DNA of 64,000 nt from Hygrocybe punicea (Eukaryota; Basidiomycota; Agaricomycetes; Agaricales; Hygrophoraceae). Each line of letters begins with the position of its first letter. Within the stretch, counting starts at the first letter, position 1. The notes beneath the pieces were generated by a model. It searched no databases, had not been told where the DNA came from, and was given only the letters and a program-made list of their open reading frames with translations. The DNA lies in the NCBI GenBank assembly GCA_963556145.1, contig OY744462.1:5518001-5582000 (forward strand), read 5' to 3'. Shown here in pieces: positions 22,273 through 33,540 of the stretch. The position numbers and the translations under genes are program-made.

Positions 22273-22501
22273 ATGTGGCTAATTTCTGGGCCCTTTGACG
22301 GTGAAGAAACAGGAGAAGTCGGTTTCCAAAGTAAGGTCTGCATATTCATCCGAGAATTTATTCGACTCAACCAATATAGAGGTGAAACTCCTGAAAGCAA
22401 GTACGAAGTATGTGCTTGGCAGAAAGGAACGCCAGTTAGTGGTCAATCACAAGAAGGTCTCCCATGATCATGCCGAATTTTTCGTTGGCAATTACTCCCA
22501 A
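22273..22501 (+). pseudogene. NBS1/nibrin, 5' part (start of FHA domain), inverted
   Basis: Exon 1 (22273-22330) starts MWLISGPFDGEE. A 49-nt intron ending in TATAG follows, then exon 2 (22380-22501) with YVLGRKERQLVV, VSHDHAEFF and VGNYSQ. The Gly-Arg of the first FHA loop and the Ser-x-x-His of the phosphothreonine-binding loop are both present, as in nibrin FHA domains. Coding stops abruptly at 22501, where transposon E2 begins. The next codons are found on the other strand at 7328 and leftward. Upstream, only 23 bp separate the ATG from the end of the fold-back element, so the native promoter has been displaced. Confidence 0.85.
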
Positions 22502-22950
22502 CATCGGGAAAAACCCGAGATGCTAATTTTCGATAATAACGAGCAATTTTGTCAAATTATTGATTACTTTGATTATATAAATATTTCTTACCCCCCTTTA
22601 CCATAATCTTTCTTTAGAGCTCGTTGTCGGTTATTTTGAGCCTATTACAGGTTATTTTGAGCTTATTACAGAGAATGCTGGTCATTTTACTTATTGCACT
22701 CCTTATTTCACAGCTAATATTACACGAAAAAAATTATTATTCAGATTAAAAAAGGGTATACATGTATACTAGTAGGTTAAAAAAACAAATAAAGAGAAAA
22801 CGAGCGAATAGAGAAAAAGTCCGTGATTATGTACAAGCAGGCGAGCGAGCGACAGCGGAGGGTATGGGAAGCAGGCAGGAAAGGAGAGGAGACAGCAAAA
22901 CATTAGTCCAATCACATCAAAACAGTACGACTACTCAATCATGGCACCCA

Positions 22951-25446
22951 TCAATCTACTGCGATGTTGTGGACATCGAGGAGGCTGTCGGCATCTTCTT
23001 GGCCATTGACTGGCATCGCGGCCCTATCAAACAACTCAGATCTACATGACCAATCGCGTCGAAGTAAGACTAAGCCTTACATTACATCCTTGAATAGTTT
23101 TGCCTTGAGGAGATGGTAAGCACGAGGATTGTCCCGCTCGACGGAAGCAAGGAGAGTAATGTGAGCCTCATATACACTCGCAAATGAATTTGCTGAGAAA
23201 TCGATCGCTTGGTGATGACCGGTCCGCCATTCATTGAGGCCAGCATACACCTGTAATGAGGAGTGAGCAAGTGAGAGATTGACAACGGTGTATACATACA
23301 GCCGTTGCAGCTGACGCGATCATCGAGTCTGGTAGCTCGGGATCTGTAAATCCTTCTGCCGTGGGCGTAAACAGATTTTGATTGGCATCAATGATGTCCG
23401 AGTTGCGGTTCACGTAGAAAACGGAAATGACTGTTGTGACAGCGCCATTCTGATATGGGCGGCGTACATCCACTTTCTTGTCCTACAGAAAAGTGAGTAC
23501 AAAATGTGGTTGTAGATCAGTCGGCTTACTGCAAAATCGCACGGGTAAATGTATCGCATTTTACTCAAATACCAGCCCACTTCGTCAGCACAGCCAGCAT
23601 GAAGCTTGAATTGGGAATAACAATTTGCTCGGCAGATGATTTGAGATTGTTCCGAAAAATAGGGATACGCCCATCGAGCTGCTGCTGATTAGCCAAGTGC
23701 GATTGAGCAGCTGAGTACCTACAATTTTGCCCAGAATAGGAGAATAGTCTTCATCTACCTTCAGACGTTGCCGGATTTTATCATAGCGATGGGCAGCGGG
23801 CGCATTTTTTGCCTTCAGTTCCTTCGCAGCTTGTAAGAGTGCTTTCTTGTGCCAGACAGCACGGACTGTTGACTTAGGGTAGAAATCAAAGAAACAGATG
23901 TTTGTAATGATGGATGGAATCGCCTTGCGCACGACAGCCTTCACTTCGTGGGGTTGAGCAGTGAGGTTGACCTCACCAGAATGACCGCGAACCAGGCTTG
24001 CATAAGAAGGCCAATCGGTCGAAACAAGAACTTCGTCGTCGGCATTGAGTACAGCCTTTAACTCGGTGTGAGGGCTGTCCTTATGCACAGCGTTGACTTG
24101 TTGTGAAGGGACCTGCGTGATCATGGTTGTCAGACGTCAAATCACTTGTTTTGACTACAAACCTGGTTCTCGTCCTGAACTCTGATTTGTGCCTGAGCCA
24201 GTAACCGTTAGTTCCTGTCAATGGAGTGATGGCGTGAATATATTACTCACCTTTCCGGATGCTTTGTTTGATTCTGGGGCCCGGTGGTTGCTGGATTGAA
24301 ATTTTTCACGGGTAGCGACATTGCTCACATTGCCAACAGATGTCGCACTGAGGGTTGTCAGAACTGGAGTGGGAGCTGAAGCACCCTTATGGGAACGTCG
24401 ACCCTTCAGACTCTCGTCCATCCTTACCCACGTTGGGCGCTGAAACAGATCAGACGTAAGTTAGCATCAAACTGGTTCAGAAATTATGTCATACCTCTGA
24501 TGCCAGTTTCCGCGATAAGGCCTGACCATCTTGATTGGCAAGGATTTCCAGATCATCGGCCTCGACTTCCTCATCAACACACGAGTCCTGCTCCGAATCA
24601 CTGCCATCACCAATATCATTCCAGGCCTGATCTTCCACGCGCAGGTTGGCATTAAGGCTCGCGTTCGAACCCGGCTGAGTGAGATCCATGCCTGGACCTT
24701 TAAGAAGGTGTGTCAATGTTGGACTTCGTGTCAAGTTGAATTCACTCACCTGTCACCAGGCTATCGGGAGCAGTTGGAGCCTGCTGCTCATCATCGGACT
24801 CAGATGAGTCCACATCGAGCATAGGCTGAGGATGTTTTGCTGGGAAAGGGAAGTTTAAATCAAATAATACCTAAACCAGTCTGCTTACTTGGTAAGGTTG
24901 TCGTAGTCTTTGATGGACCTGAAAACACGTTATGATACATGTTGTTTTTCAACTGGGACAACTTCGAAGGTGTGGGAAAACTCCCTACCTTTCCCCTTCA
25001 ACTTCACCGAAGACTCTCCAGCCTGTTGGCGGGGGGCTCGTCCTGCCAGTGCGGGCGCTCTGCCTGTGGGTGCCCCAGCTGACCTCCAGACTATGGAAGG
25101 TGAGTAGGCTCGACAACTTGAACATACCAATTTGGAAATTACTTACGGGCTTTGCTTAGTGCTTTTGTCTTCGCTGGACGAGTAGGACGAGCAGCTAGGC
25201 AGTAACGAAGAGGTGTCCGAATGCTAAGTGAGTAACAGGGATCAATACATGAGTATTCGTTCGCTTACCAATGGCTGTTGTCTCTTCCAGCCGGGGCTTT
25301 TTACTGCTTGGTAACGGGACATCGACATCAGAATCGACTTCGCAGTGGGCATCAGTGACTTCGAGCCGCTGCTGTCGAGGAGTTGGAGGCGCTGCAGCCT
25401 CGTCATCACTCAACACAGCTTGAAGCTTGCGTCGACCTCTTGCCAT
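22951..25446 (-). pseudogene. DUF6532-type companion gene of Plavaka (E2), single-base deletion
   Basis: Same gene as at 18910-21406, in mirror orientation. In the exon encoding QIVIPQFKLHAG this copy has three Cs where E1 has four (complement strand near 23615). The deletion shifts the frame and should truncate the protein inside its folded domain. The deletion may be real or a homopolymer sequencing error. Confidence 0.75.
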
Positions 25447-25765
25447 GATGAATGGGTATCGGATTCGAAGGAGTGTGTTGTTTTTGGGTGGGTAAGTTGG
25501 GTTTTCTCTTTACTGGCTGGGCGCAAAATTCACTGCCCCATTTTATGTTCAGTTTCGGAGCTTTGAAGCCCGTATTGACCGTATCGCAGTAAAATTTTCA
25601 TCGGTTTCATTGAATGATCTAGACTAAAACAAGTGTTGGCACAGACACCGCGATCTCGATCCCTCTTTCACTTGAACTGGGTTCACTTGTTCAACATTTC
25701 CCAATGACATGTGTGCTCGTCATTTTGCTGTAGTAGTAGTGCTGATATTCAATAGCACTTGTCTG

Positions 25766-26048
25766 TTGTCATCTGCCAGCCACTGTCTGTCTTCTACTTT
25801 CACCACCCTCGTCAATGTACGTATGACTACTCAGCATAAATTTTCGTGATCTTGACAGATTCGGCCCCCTGGTTTTTTCTTCTAGAATTTTCTTCATGCC
25901 TCACTGTGTGAATACGGCAACTCTGTCTGTCATTTCTACTTTCACCGCCCTCGTCAATGTACGTATGACTACTTAGCGTAAATTTTCGTGATCTTGACAG
26001 ATTCGGCCCCCTTGTTTTTTCTTCCAGAATTTTCTTCATGCCTCACTG
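25766..26048. repeat. 142-bp tandem duplication in the divergent promoter of E2
   Basis: Mirror copy of the duplication at 18308-18590, with the same internal differences between units. The duplication therefore predates the split of the two transposon copies. Confidence 0.85.
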
Positions 26049-26207
26049 TTTGACTCTGGTAGAAGTTGGCAATGGTTAGACTGGCCGGCTGCATTTTGCA
26101 ATGCCCCTGGTAACTATCCTCATCCACAAACCATATCCGCTGATTCATATTTCCTTTCCAGGCAGATAAACACTCCCCCGCCTTCGCAAACTTGACAACA
26201 ACGCTCC

Positions 26208-29200
26208 ATGAGCTTACCTTGCCCTAGCTGCCGCCGATACTTCTCGCATACCGGTTTCACTCTTCATGGTCTCCGCTCATCAAATCAGCAATGCAAAAAT
26301 GCCTACCGTGACGCAATCATCGATAAATTCCTCAGTGATTTCGAAGGATCACTGGATGATTCTACACCTGAAAATGACAGCGAAGATGATGCCCAGGCGC
26401 AAATGGACAACCATCCAGACTTAAATTGGCTGGAGAACAGCGAGCATGAATTTCCTGCGGCAGGGCCTGATCCCTCGGACATCGACACCGATTCCGATGT
26501 TGACACTGATTTGGACGAAGAGGATATCGAAGAGGATGCTGATATTCTCCCGTTGGATGCTGAAGTTCAGCAGGCACGGTTTCCATCAGTAGAACCTAAT
26601 CTTGCAGACGAGCCGGAAGGACCTCCAGTCGAGGGCGAGCTGCCACCCAACAACGACATCTTCATCAAGTCATTCACTCGAGGACAAGCCGGTGCCCCAG
26701 TCGAAAACCGTGATATTCCAGCCCAGCGAAGCTATCAGACCACACTCAATAATCCAGACAACGAATTCGAACCTTTTTCTTCCAAGTTGGACTGGGAATT
26801 TGCCCGGTGGGCAAAATTACAAGGTTCGAGCTCGACAGCTGTCACTGATCTTCTAAAGATTGACGGAGTGAGTGACAATATATCTAAGATATGATATTTT
26901 GAATGTTTGATGCTGACACTGTTCTATTTAGTTACAAGAACGACTGCAGCTCTCATATAAGAACTCCCGTGAACTTAACAAAATCATCGATACTCAGCTA
27001 CCGGGTCGCCCGCGTTTTATTTGCGAGGAAGTCGCCATTGCTGAACGTACATATGAAATTTATCGTCGGGACATCATAGAATGCATTAGATGCTTGTTCG
27101 GCGACCCTGCATTTGTGCAATACCTTGTCTTTGCACCTGAACGACATTATACTAATCGAAGCAAAACTGTTCGTGTCTACCATGAGATGCATACTGGGCA
27201 CTGGTGGTGGGACATGCAGGTGAGTAATGTGGCATATGGATACATGCCATTGCTCATATTGTTATTCAGAAACTCCTCGAACGTCAGAAACCCGGAGCCA
27301 CAATCATCCCACTCATTATATCCACCGACAAGACTCAATTAACACATTTCCGTAACAAGTCGGCATATCCGGTGTACCTAACAATCGGAAATATCCCGAA
27401 GGCAATACGGCGAAAGCCTTCCCAGCACGCCCAATTTCTTGTTGCCTACTTGCCCACAACCAAGTTGGAGCACATGTCCAATAAAGCCTCGAGACGTCGA
27501 ACAATCGCTAACCTCTTCCACTCCTGCATGTGTAGAGTATTCACGCCGCTCGTGCATGCTGGCCTCCATGGCATAATCATGTCTAGTGGTGACGGCGTGA
27601 AGCGTCGCGTTCACCCAATCTTTGCGGCGCACGTTGCCGACTACCAGGATCAAACCCTTGTGACAGGTGTCAAAAGTGGGGAGTGCCCGAAATGCGAAAC
27701 CCCTCGTGATGAGATTGGCAGGATCGACACGCCCCTCCAACCGCATAACCTCGACAAAATTCTTGCAGCGCTTGCCCTGGCTGACAATGATCCGGCTCGA
27801 TTCACGCACGCTTGCCTCGAAGCAGGCATTAAACCTATTTATGAACCATTCTGGGCGCATCTCCCGTTCTTGAATATTTTCAAATCAATCACGCCCGATA
27901 TTCTCCACCAAATATTACAGGGAAACCTGAAACACATTCTCGAATGGCTCAAAGCCATTTTTGGAGCAGCAGAACTTGACGCCCGGTGCCAACGACTTCC
28001 CCCGAATCACAATGTTCGACACTTTCTACATGGCATCTGCGAATTGTCAAGGGTGACGGGAAAGGAGCATGATGAGATGTGCCGAATCCTTCTCGGCATC
28101 CTTGTTGACCTTCGGCTACCAGGCAACCGGAATGCTAGTCAACTTATTGGCGCCATTCGAGCAATACTAGACTTTTTCTATTTGGCCCAGTATCCTATCC
28201 ACACCTCTGAGACTCTCACCTCCCTTGAAGACGCCCTCAATCGCTTTCATGCACACAAGGACATTTTCGTTGAGCTACATGTACGCGAGGCCTTCAACAT
28301 AACCAAACTTCACGCACTCCGTCATTATGCCGAAGCAATCAAGCTTTTCGGCACCACTGACAACTACAACACACAAGCCACCGAGCGTTTACATATCGAT
28401 TATACGAAGGATGCGTATCGCGCAACCAACAGGAAGGACGAATATCCACAGATGACACTCTGGCTAGAACGGAGAGAAAAAATTCATCGTCACACCGATT
28501 ATGTTTCTTGGCGAATCACAGACAAACCCGCCAGCAAGAGAGCCTGGCAGTGTGCTAAATTTGAACTTGACCGTTCTGCAAGACTCCCCAAACATCCCAC
28601 TTCCAATTCTGTATCACTTGAATCACTTGCGGATGACTACGGTGCAACTTACATCCGCGACGCATTGGCTCGGTTTATCGTTGCCACTAATCACCCAGAT
28701 TGGAGCACACGCCATGTCGAGGAAGCCGCACTCGATATATTCCTCCCATTTCAATCTCTTCCCGTTTACCACAAAGTCAAATTCCTTGGCAAGGTCGATG
28801 GCAATTCAGTCATTGTTGACGCCATACATGCAAAGCCCGCACGATGGCACAAGCGCCGAAACCATGTATTCAAAGGTCGGTTTGACACCGGTATTGTAAA
28901 TGTTGGTGGAGGAGGAAACATTGGCGTCACAGGTAATATTTTGTCAGCCTGGGAACGTTGACGGTGTCTTATGTTAGTTTATAGGCTATCGTGTTGTCCA
29001 GGTTCGGGTGATCTTCAAACTGCCTGATGCCGCTATGAAACAATTTTTCCTTCCTCATCTTCGACCACCTCAGCATCTTGCGTACGTAGAATGGTTCTCA
29101 CCATTTCCCAGAGCTCCTGAACCACATCATCTCATGTACAAACTTACTCGCACCGTTCGCAATGGTCAGCGGCTTGCAAGCATTCTCCCGATCCAAGGCT

Positions 29201-29340
29201 TTCGGCGGAGTGTGCATCTTTTTCCAAAATGCGGTCCCTCCATTCCCCGGCACTGGACATCTGACACCGTCTTGGACGAGTGCCCGGCGTTCCTTGTCAG
29301 TCCGTTCAGTGATAGGGATGCATACCTGACAATCCGTTAG
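26208..29340 (+). CDS. Plavaka transposase (E2)
   Basis: Four exons (26208-26867, 26932-27219, 27270-28932, 28985-29340) with 50-64 nt introns give 988 residues. The domain plan is as for the E1 copy: N-terminal C2H2-like finger, acidic linker and transposase core ending FSDRDAYLTIR. It differs from E1 by an Arg-to-Trp change in the third exon (ARRHKRR versus ARWHKRR, near 28843), a CpG transition. The frame is otherwise complete, so both copies could make transposase. Confidence 0.93.
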
Positions 29341-29341
29341 A

Positions 29342-29482
29342 ATGTCTGCGCTGACCTTCAAAATATGGGTGGGTGTCCCGCAACAGTCGCAGACAGGTCT
29401 AGATATTGACGCAGCTTGCAGACGATTTTACGAGTTGTTATCCAATGCTATGAAGCCACCCTTGCTGGAGATGAGGTCATAA
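29342..29482 (+). CDS. 46-codon open frame just after the E2 transposase
   Basis: Counterpart of the small frame at 14874-15014. It starts MSALTFKIWVG and contains CRRFYELLSNAMK. The transposase stop at 29338-29340 and this ATG are separated by one base. Whether it is translated is unknown. Confidence 0.25.
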   Translation: MSALTFKIWVGVPQQSQTGLDIDAACRRFYELLSNAMKPPLLEMRS

Positions 29483-29794
29483 ATCGTGTGCTCCAGGTAT
29501 TCCACCCCACCGGAACACACGGCTGCCGTCACCCCCCATCACCCCAGCGCTCTCCAGTCTCTCCCCCTTCCCACTCTTCCCCCACTACCTCTTCGCCAGG
29601 CCGATCGACCACACTAGCGAGACGCCATCGCCGGCCACTTCCAACTCAAGCCTCGCCAGTCCCATATACGCAGTCGTTAGGAATCTGCACCGGGGATCTC
29701 TCCACCGTCTCACATTCTTGAAAAGTGCAATCGCAACCTCAAGCTTAGCTTCCAGCAGCGTGGGCTTGTGCAGGGTGCGATGTTGCTGCTGGCC

Positions 29795-29798
29795 ACGT
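29795..29798. other. unoccupied insertion site of the LTR element
   Basis: A single ACGT in the context where E1 carries the LTR retrotransposon between two ACGT copies. It serves as the pre-insertion allele. Confidence 0.9.
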
Positions 29799-29879
29799 TC
29801 ACTGGACACCTGTAAGGACCGCCACCACCGATGACATTTGGCACACCAACAGAACCCACTCTCAAAGCTGGAACCTTCC

Positions 29880-30360
29880 TCGCAGTTGCGACGGCCCCAC
29901 CCCACGGTTTTTGATGCCCGGCTGGAAAAAACCCACGGTGCCTCGTCCCCATTGAAGACGAGAGGTCGGGGGGTCCTACGAGAGGTCGAGGGGTCCCAAT
30001 CCCTGGCGTTGCTGCCATGTGCCCCCATCCCACCCCCAGTTTTTTTATCACCCAAGCCACACCCTGCCCCCATGGTTTTCGACTACGCCCAACTTGGATA
30101 ACAAAATGGTGCCCATTACCGTTGAAAACGAGAGCATGCGGTATCCCAATCCCCCGCGTCGCCGCCATGTGCCCCCTCCCTCACCCCCAGTTTTTTATCA
30201 CCCATGTCCTGCCCCGCAGTTTTCGACTATGCCAAACTTGGATAGGCCCACGGCGACTCATTACTGTTGAAAACGAGATGTCCCAATCCCTTGCGTCGCC
30301 ACCATGGACCCAACCGCGCTCCTACGGTTTTCGATTGCGCCCAACCGACAGTGTAGGATC
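29880..30360. repeat. subterminal degenerate tandem repeats of Plavaka E2
   Basis: Units begin with GCGTTGCTGCCATGTG at about 30006, GCGTCGCCGCCATGTG at 30156 and GCGTCGCCACCATGG at 30293. A more diverged unit lies before them. Each ends with GTTGAAAACGAGA and TCCCAATCCC-like words. They sit at the transposase-proximal end only. Confidence 0.75.
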
Positions 30361-30610
30361 CTTCCAAAGCCGTCAGGCCGGCCACTCGGCCACTCCCATC
30401 TCTATCCGCTTGTATGCCAAGGCGGCCCTCTTGAGTTTGAGACCCTTATTCTCTCACCGCTATGTACAGTAAACTATGGATGTTACTCCATCTCATTTTT
30501 GATAAGTTACTTGTAATCATGCCAAATAACATGTGTAAGAATTGGTTATGTCAGTAACGTCTTATTTTGAGTTTATTATCGAAAATTAGAATCTGGGGTT
30601 TTTCCCGATG

Positions 30611-31364
30611 GTAACAGTATTCAGACATAAACTACAATACTTGTGCTCAAATTCATCTGAAGGTATGAAGGCAAATGAGACTTATACCTTTTCAATAACA
30701 TCAAGCCTTTTGTTTCACTACTTTTACTGTATCTACAGCAAAGTACTGTATAGTTCGGATAGAATACTTGCAGCCTAAGATGAATAAAAGTATTAAACTA
30801 GTAAGGAAGTTGTGCCACTTTCACTACTAGGATACCTTTTGAATCCTTTCAAGATACAGTGTGAAATAGTATAGTACTATTGCCATATTGTGGATTTAAG
30901 ATACTGTGTCAATACTTTTAAGATACTTTTATTATAATAAAAGTACTGAAACAGTATCTTAAAAGTATTGACACAGTATCTTAAATCTACAATATGGCAA
31001 CAGTACTATACTATTTCACACTGTATCTTGAAAGGATTCAAAAGGTATCCTAGTAGTGAAAGTGGCACAACTTCCTTACTAGTTTAATACTTTTATTCAT
31101 CTTAGGCTGCAAGTATTCTATCCGAACTATACAGTACTTTGCTGTAGATACAGTAAAAGTAGTGAAACAAAAGGCTTGATGTTATTGAAAAGGTATAAGT
31201 CTCATTTGCCTTCATACCTTCAGATGAATTTGAGCACAAGTATTGTAGTTTATGTCTGAATACTGTTACAATACCATGTTGAATGTTACGGTAATGATAT
31301 TTAGTATACTTGTCAAGTACTTTCAAGATACTGTGTGACATGGTATGCTACTGTGCACCCTGTG
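30611..31364. mobile_element. palindromic fold-back element (remaining part)
   Basis: Bases 30611-31269 form a near-perfect palindrome centred at about 30940, with ~329-bp arms and no loop. The right arm continues to 31364, ending GCACCCTGTG. The matching outer part of the left arm (CACAGGGTGC onward) is missing here but lies inverted at 21856-21952 and 22155-22249. The whole element was about 850 bp and was split when a Plavaka copy entered its left arm at the dinucleotide AC. There is no coding capacity. Candidate target flanks are TGTATTGT and TGTATAAT, agreeing at six of eight bases. Confidence 0.85.
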
Positions 31365-33430
31365 TGTATAATGAATTTATGAAGTTGTATTCAATGCACG
31401 TGATGCGTTGGAAAAATGATAACCATTTATTATGTAATAACAGTAACTTTTATGAGATAAAAAAAAATCTAAACGATAATCATGAACTAGTTGTTCTCTG
31501 CCTGTCAACCGCCGCCCACTCAGCGTCTCGAAGTTCTGGGTTGGTGCGCAATATGCTTGTGATCTGGGCAGGCTGAAGAGCAGGTAATGACGAGAGGTCT
31601 TTGAACGCAGCTAGATCTAGAACATAGGCGCACTCAGAACATGTGAAGAGTGCACGGACTCGTGTCGCGGTGTGACCTTCAAACTCCACGAGCTGCCTAT
31701 ATAAGGGCAGTGGTCCTGATCTGGTCTACATCTGATCCCCAGATCAGGCACCGTCATGACGTGTCTCACTTGTCCCTATGTTACGGATCGCTTCTGCAGC
31801 GGGCTCCGGCAACAATCAACTTAACAGGGGATCGGCTTCCAGAGGGGAGAACAGCAGCTTTCATTGTTGCTTACAGCTAAGACAACACTGCTAAGAAGGG
31901 GGGGTCAAGGTCTAATGTCATTGCGAGCCGTGGGGTTACCCAAAACAAGATGAGTCTGCCCCAAGAACCAGACTAAAGGTAAAGAAAGGAAAAGAAGAAA
32001 AAGTCCGAACCAACAACAAGAACAGTATATATAGTGACTGGTCTTGAGGGGAGGTAAATAGAAATACAACCATGAAGCCACAACATGTCCAACTCTACCA
32101 TGTGTTCACCATGAGGCGTACATGAGGCGTCCTCATGTCGATGTTCTCGTGATCCAACTGGAGGCCTGGGTGTTGTTGAGGATAGAAGAGGTCCGGATGA
32201 CTCAGATGATTTGTCATCAGATCATGTGACATGCAGAATTGCCAATTCGGGGTCTACACTTGCTGTAATGGGCAAGTGCGCAGTTTGGCAAGTGCATTGC
32301 ATGGTCGGGTCGAAGATGGGTGTCGTCCAGTGTGGGGTTGGTGATGAGAGTGTCTTGAGGTAGCATGGATATAGCGGCAAGGTTGGTATGAAAGAAAATG
32401 AAGGAATGTATAGAGGAAAAAACCAACTAGGACAGTGGGCTAGTCGAGGTCAGACATGTGAACAGCATAAGCTGCACCGGATGACGATGTCTGTGTCAAT
32501 GACGTATCGAGGGGCGGTGTCTTGTCCTGTGTGTGGAACAACGTGGTCCACCTGATGTCGGTATTCATCCAAGAAAGGGTATTGTTGTAAATGAGTGTGG
32601 GAGATATCAAGGTTATAGATAGAAAAGGTTAAATGAATGTGGGTCCAGGTTTCGAGTCATGGCACGAGTGACAAGCTGTGGGAATAAGATATCGGGTACT
32701 GCAATGAAGCGATGTCGTGTGAACAATATGCGATAGGGGTTGGTTCACTGTTTGGGAAGTTGTATGGTCTGTGGTCGAAGTCCAAAAGAATGTACTTCGG
32801 CGATGGTCGGATTAGAGAGAACAGTGAAATGTCTTGTGATTGGGGATTGTTCAGGGCATGCGTGCAGGTGAGGAATGTCGTCGGATAATCAGGGAGGACA
32901 ATGGTAGGCACGGAATACGAAAGTGGAAACCATATATCCAGGTATGGCAATTGTCAATTACGTGGTGAGATATTGTCGAGGTGGAAGTCGGAAGTATCGA
33001 TGGCAGAAGGGTTTTGGTACCGATGCCAAAGATAGATCATAACAAGGTAAAAACCGATGAGGAAGGTGATGGCGATGCTGCCAATGATGATTACGATAAT
33101 TAGCTGTATCGGGAGTACAGCCATTGTAAATCAGTTTGTCGTTGGATGAAGTTAACAATATGTCAGGGCGAGGGAAAAGACAATAGCAATGATGTCCGTT
33201 GGCAAGGAGACTATTCGGGTACAGCAAGGTAATGTGGGGATGTGTCCATGGTTGGTCTGGATTGTTCTGGAAGAAAGGATGAAAAGAGAACAAGAACAAA
33301 AATAAACAACAATGTCCAAAAGAAGACAGAAGGTAAAGGGGAACGAAAAAGGAAGGTATGGTAAAGTGGAATCGTCATCGTGGGTAGCGGAGTCGAAATC
33401 GGAGTTGCAGAGTTGGAAAATGTAACACCC
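31365..33430. other. 2 kb without a supported gene
   Basis: Short frames on the minus strand (31480-31689, 32217-33442) have no recognisable domain and no splice continuity. A purine run AAGAAGGGGGGG at about 31893-31904 is followed by TGTCATTGC at 31917, and TGTAACA occurs at 33421-33427. This could be a polypurine tract and solo or truncated LTR, but no second LTR copy is in the window. Confidence 0.35.
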
Positions 33431-33540
33431 TAGATCCACCATCTTGGTGCAATTTCAGCCCCCCACGCGGGTCCTAGAAGCCCTGACATTAGGATCAATA
33501 CTTCAGGTGAGCATGCAGTTCCTCTCGCTCGTCTTTCTTC

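Larger units (their letters stand above)
22502..30610 (+). mobile_element. Plavaka DNA transposon, copy E2 (inverted, uninterrupted)
   Basis: This 8,109-bp copy is the mirror image of E1 and lacks the LTR insertion, so it supplies the empty-site sequence. It begins CATCGGGAAAAACCC and ends with its complement. It differs from E1 by one deleted base in the companion gene and a few substitutions. At least two substitutions are CpG-type transitions (about 28843 and 30532). Flanks are AA at left and GT at right, mismatched within this copy. Confidence 0.93.

Noticed and set aside
21858..22351. The 197-bp direct repeat as a genuine tandem duplication or target duplication
   Set aside because: It is exact and abuts a 100-N run on both sides, with one copy truncated at the gap. 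A contig overlap is simpler.
32217..33442. Chain of minus-strand frames as a multi-exon gene
   Set aside because: Frames lack recognisable domains and consistent splice junctions, and composition resembles non-coding T-rich sequence read in reverse.
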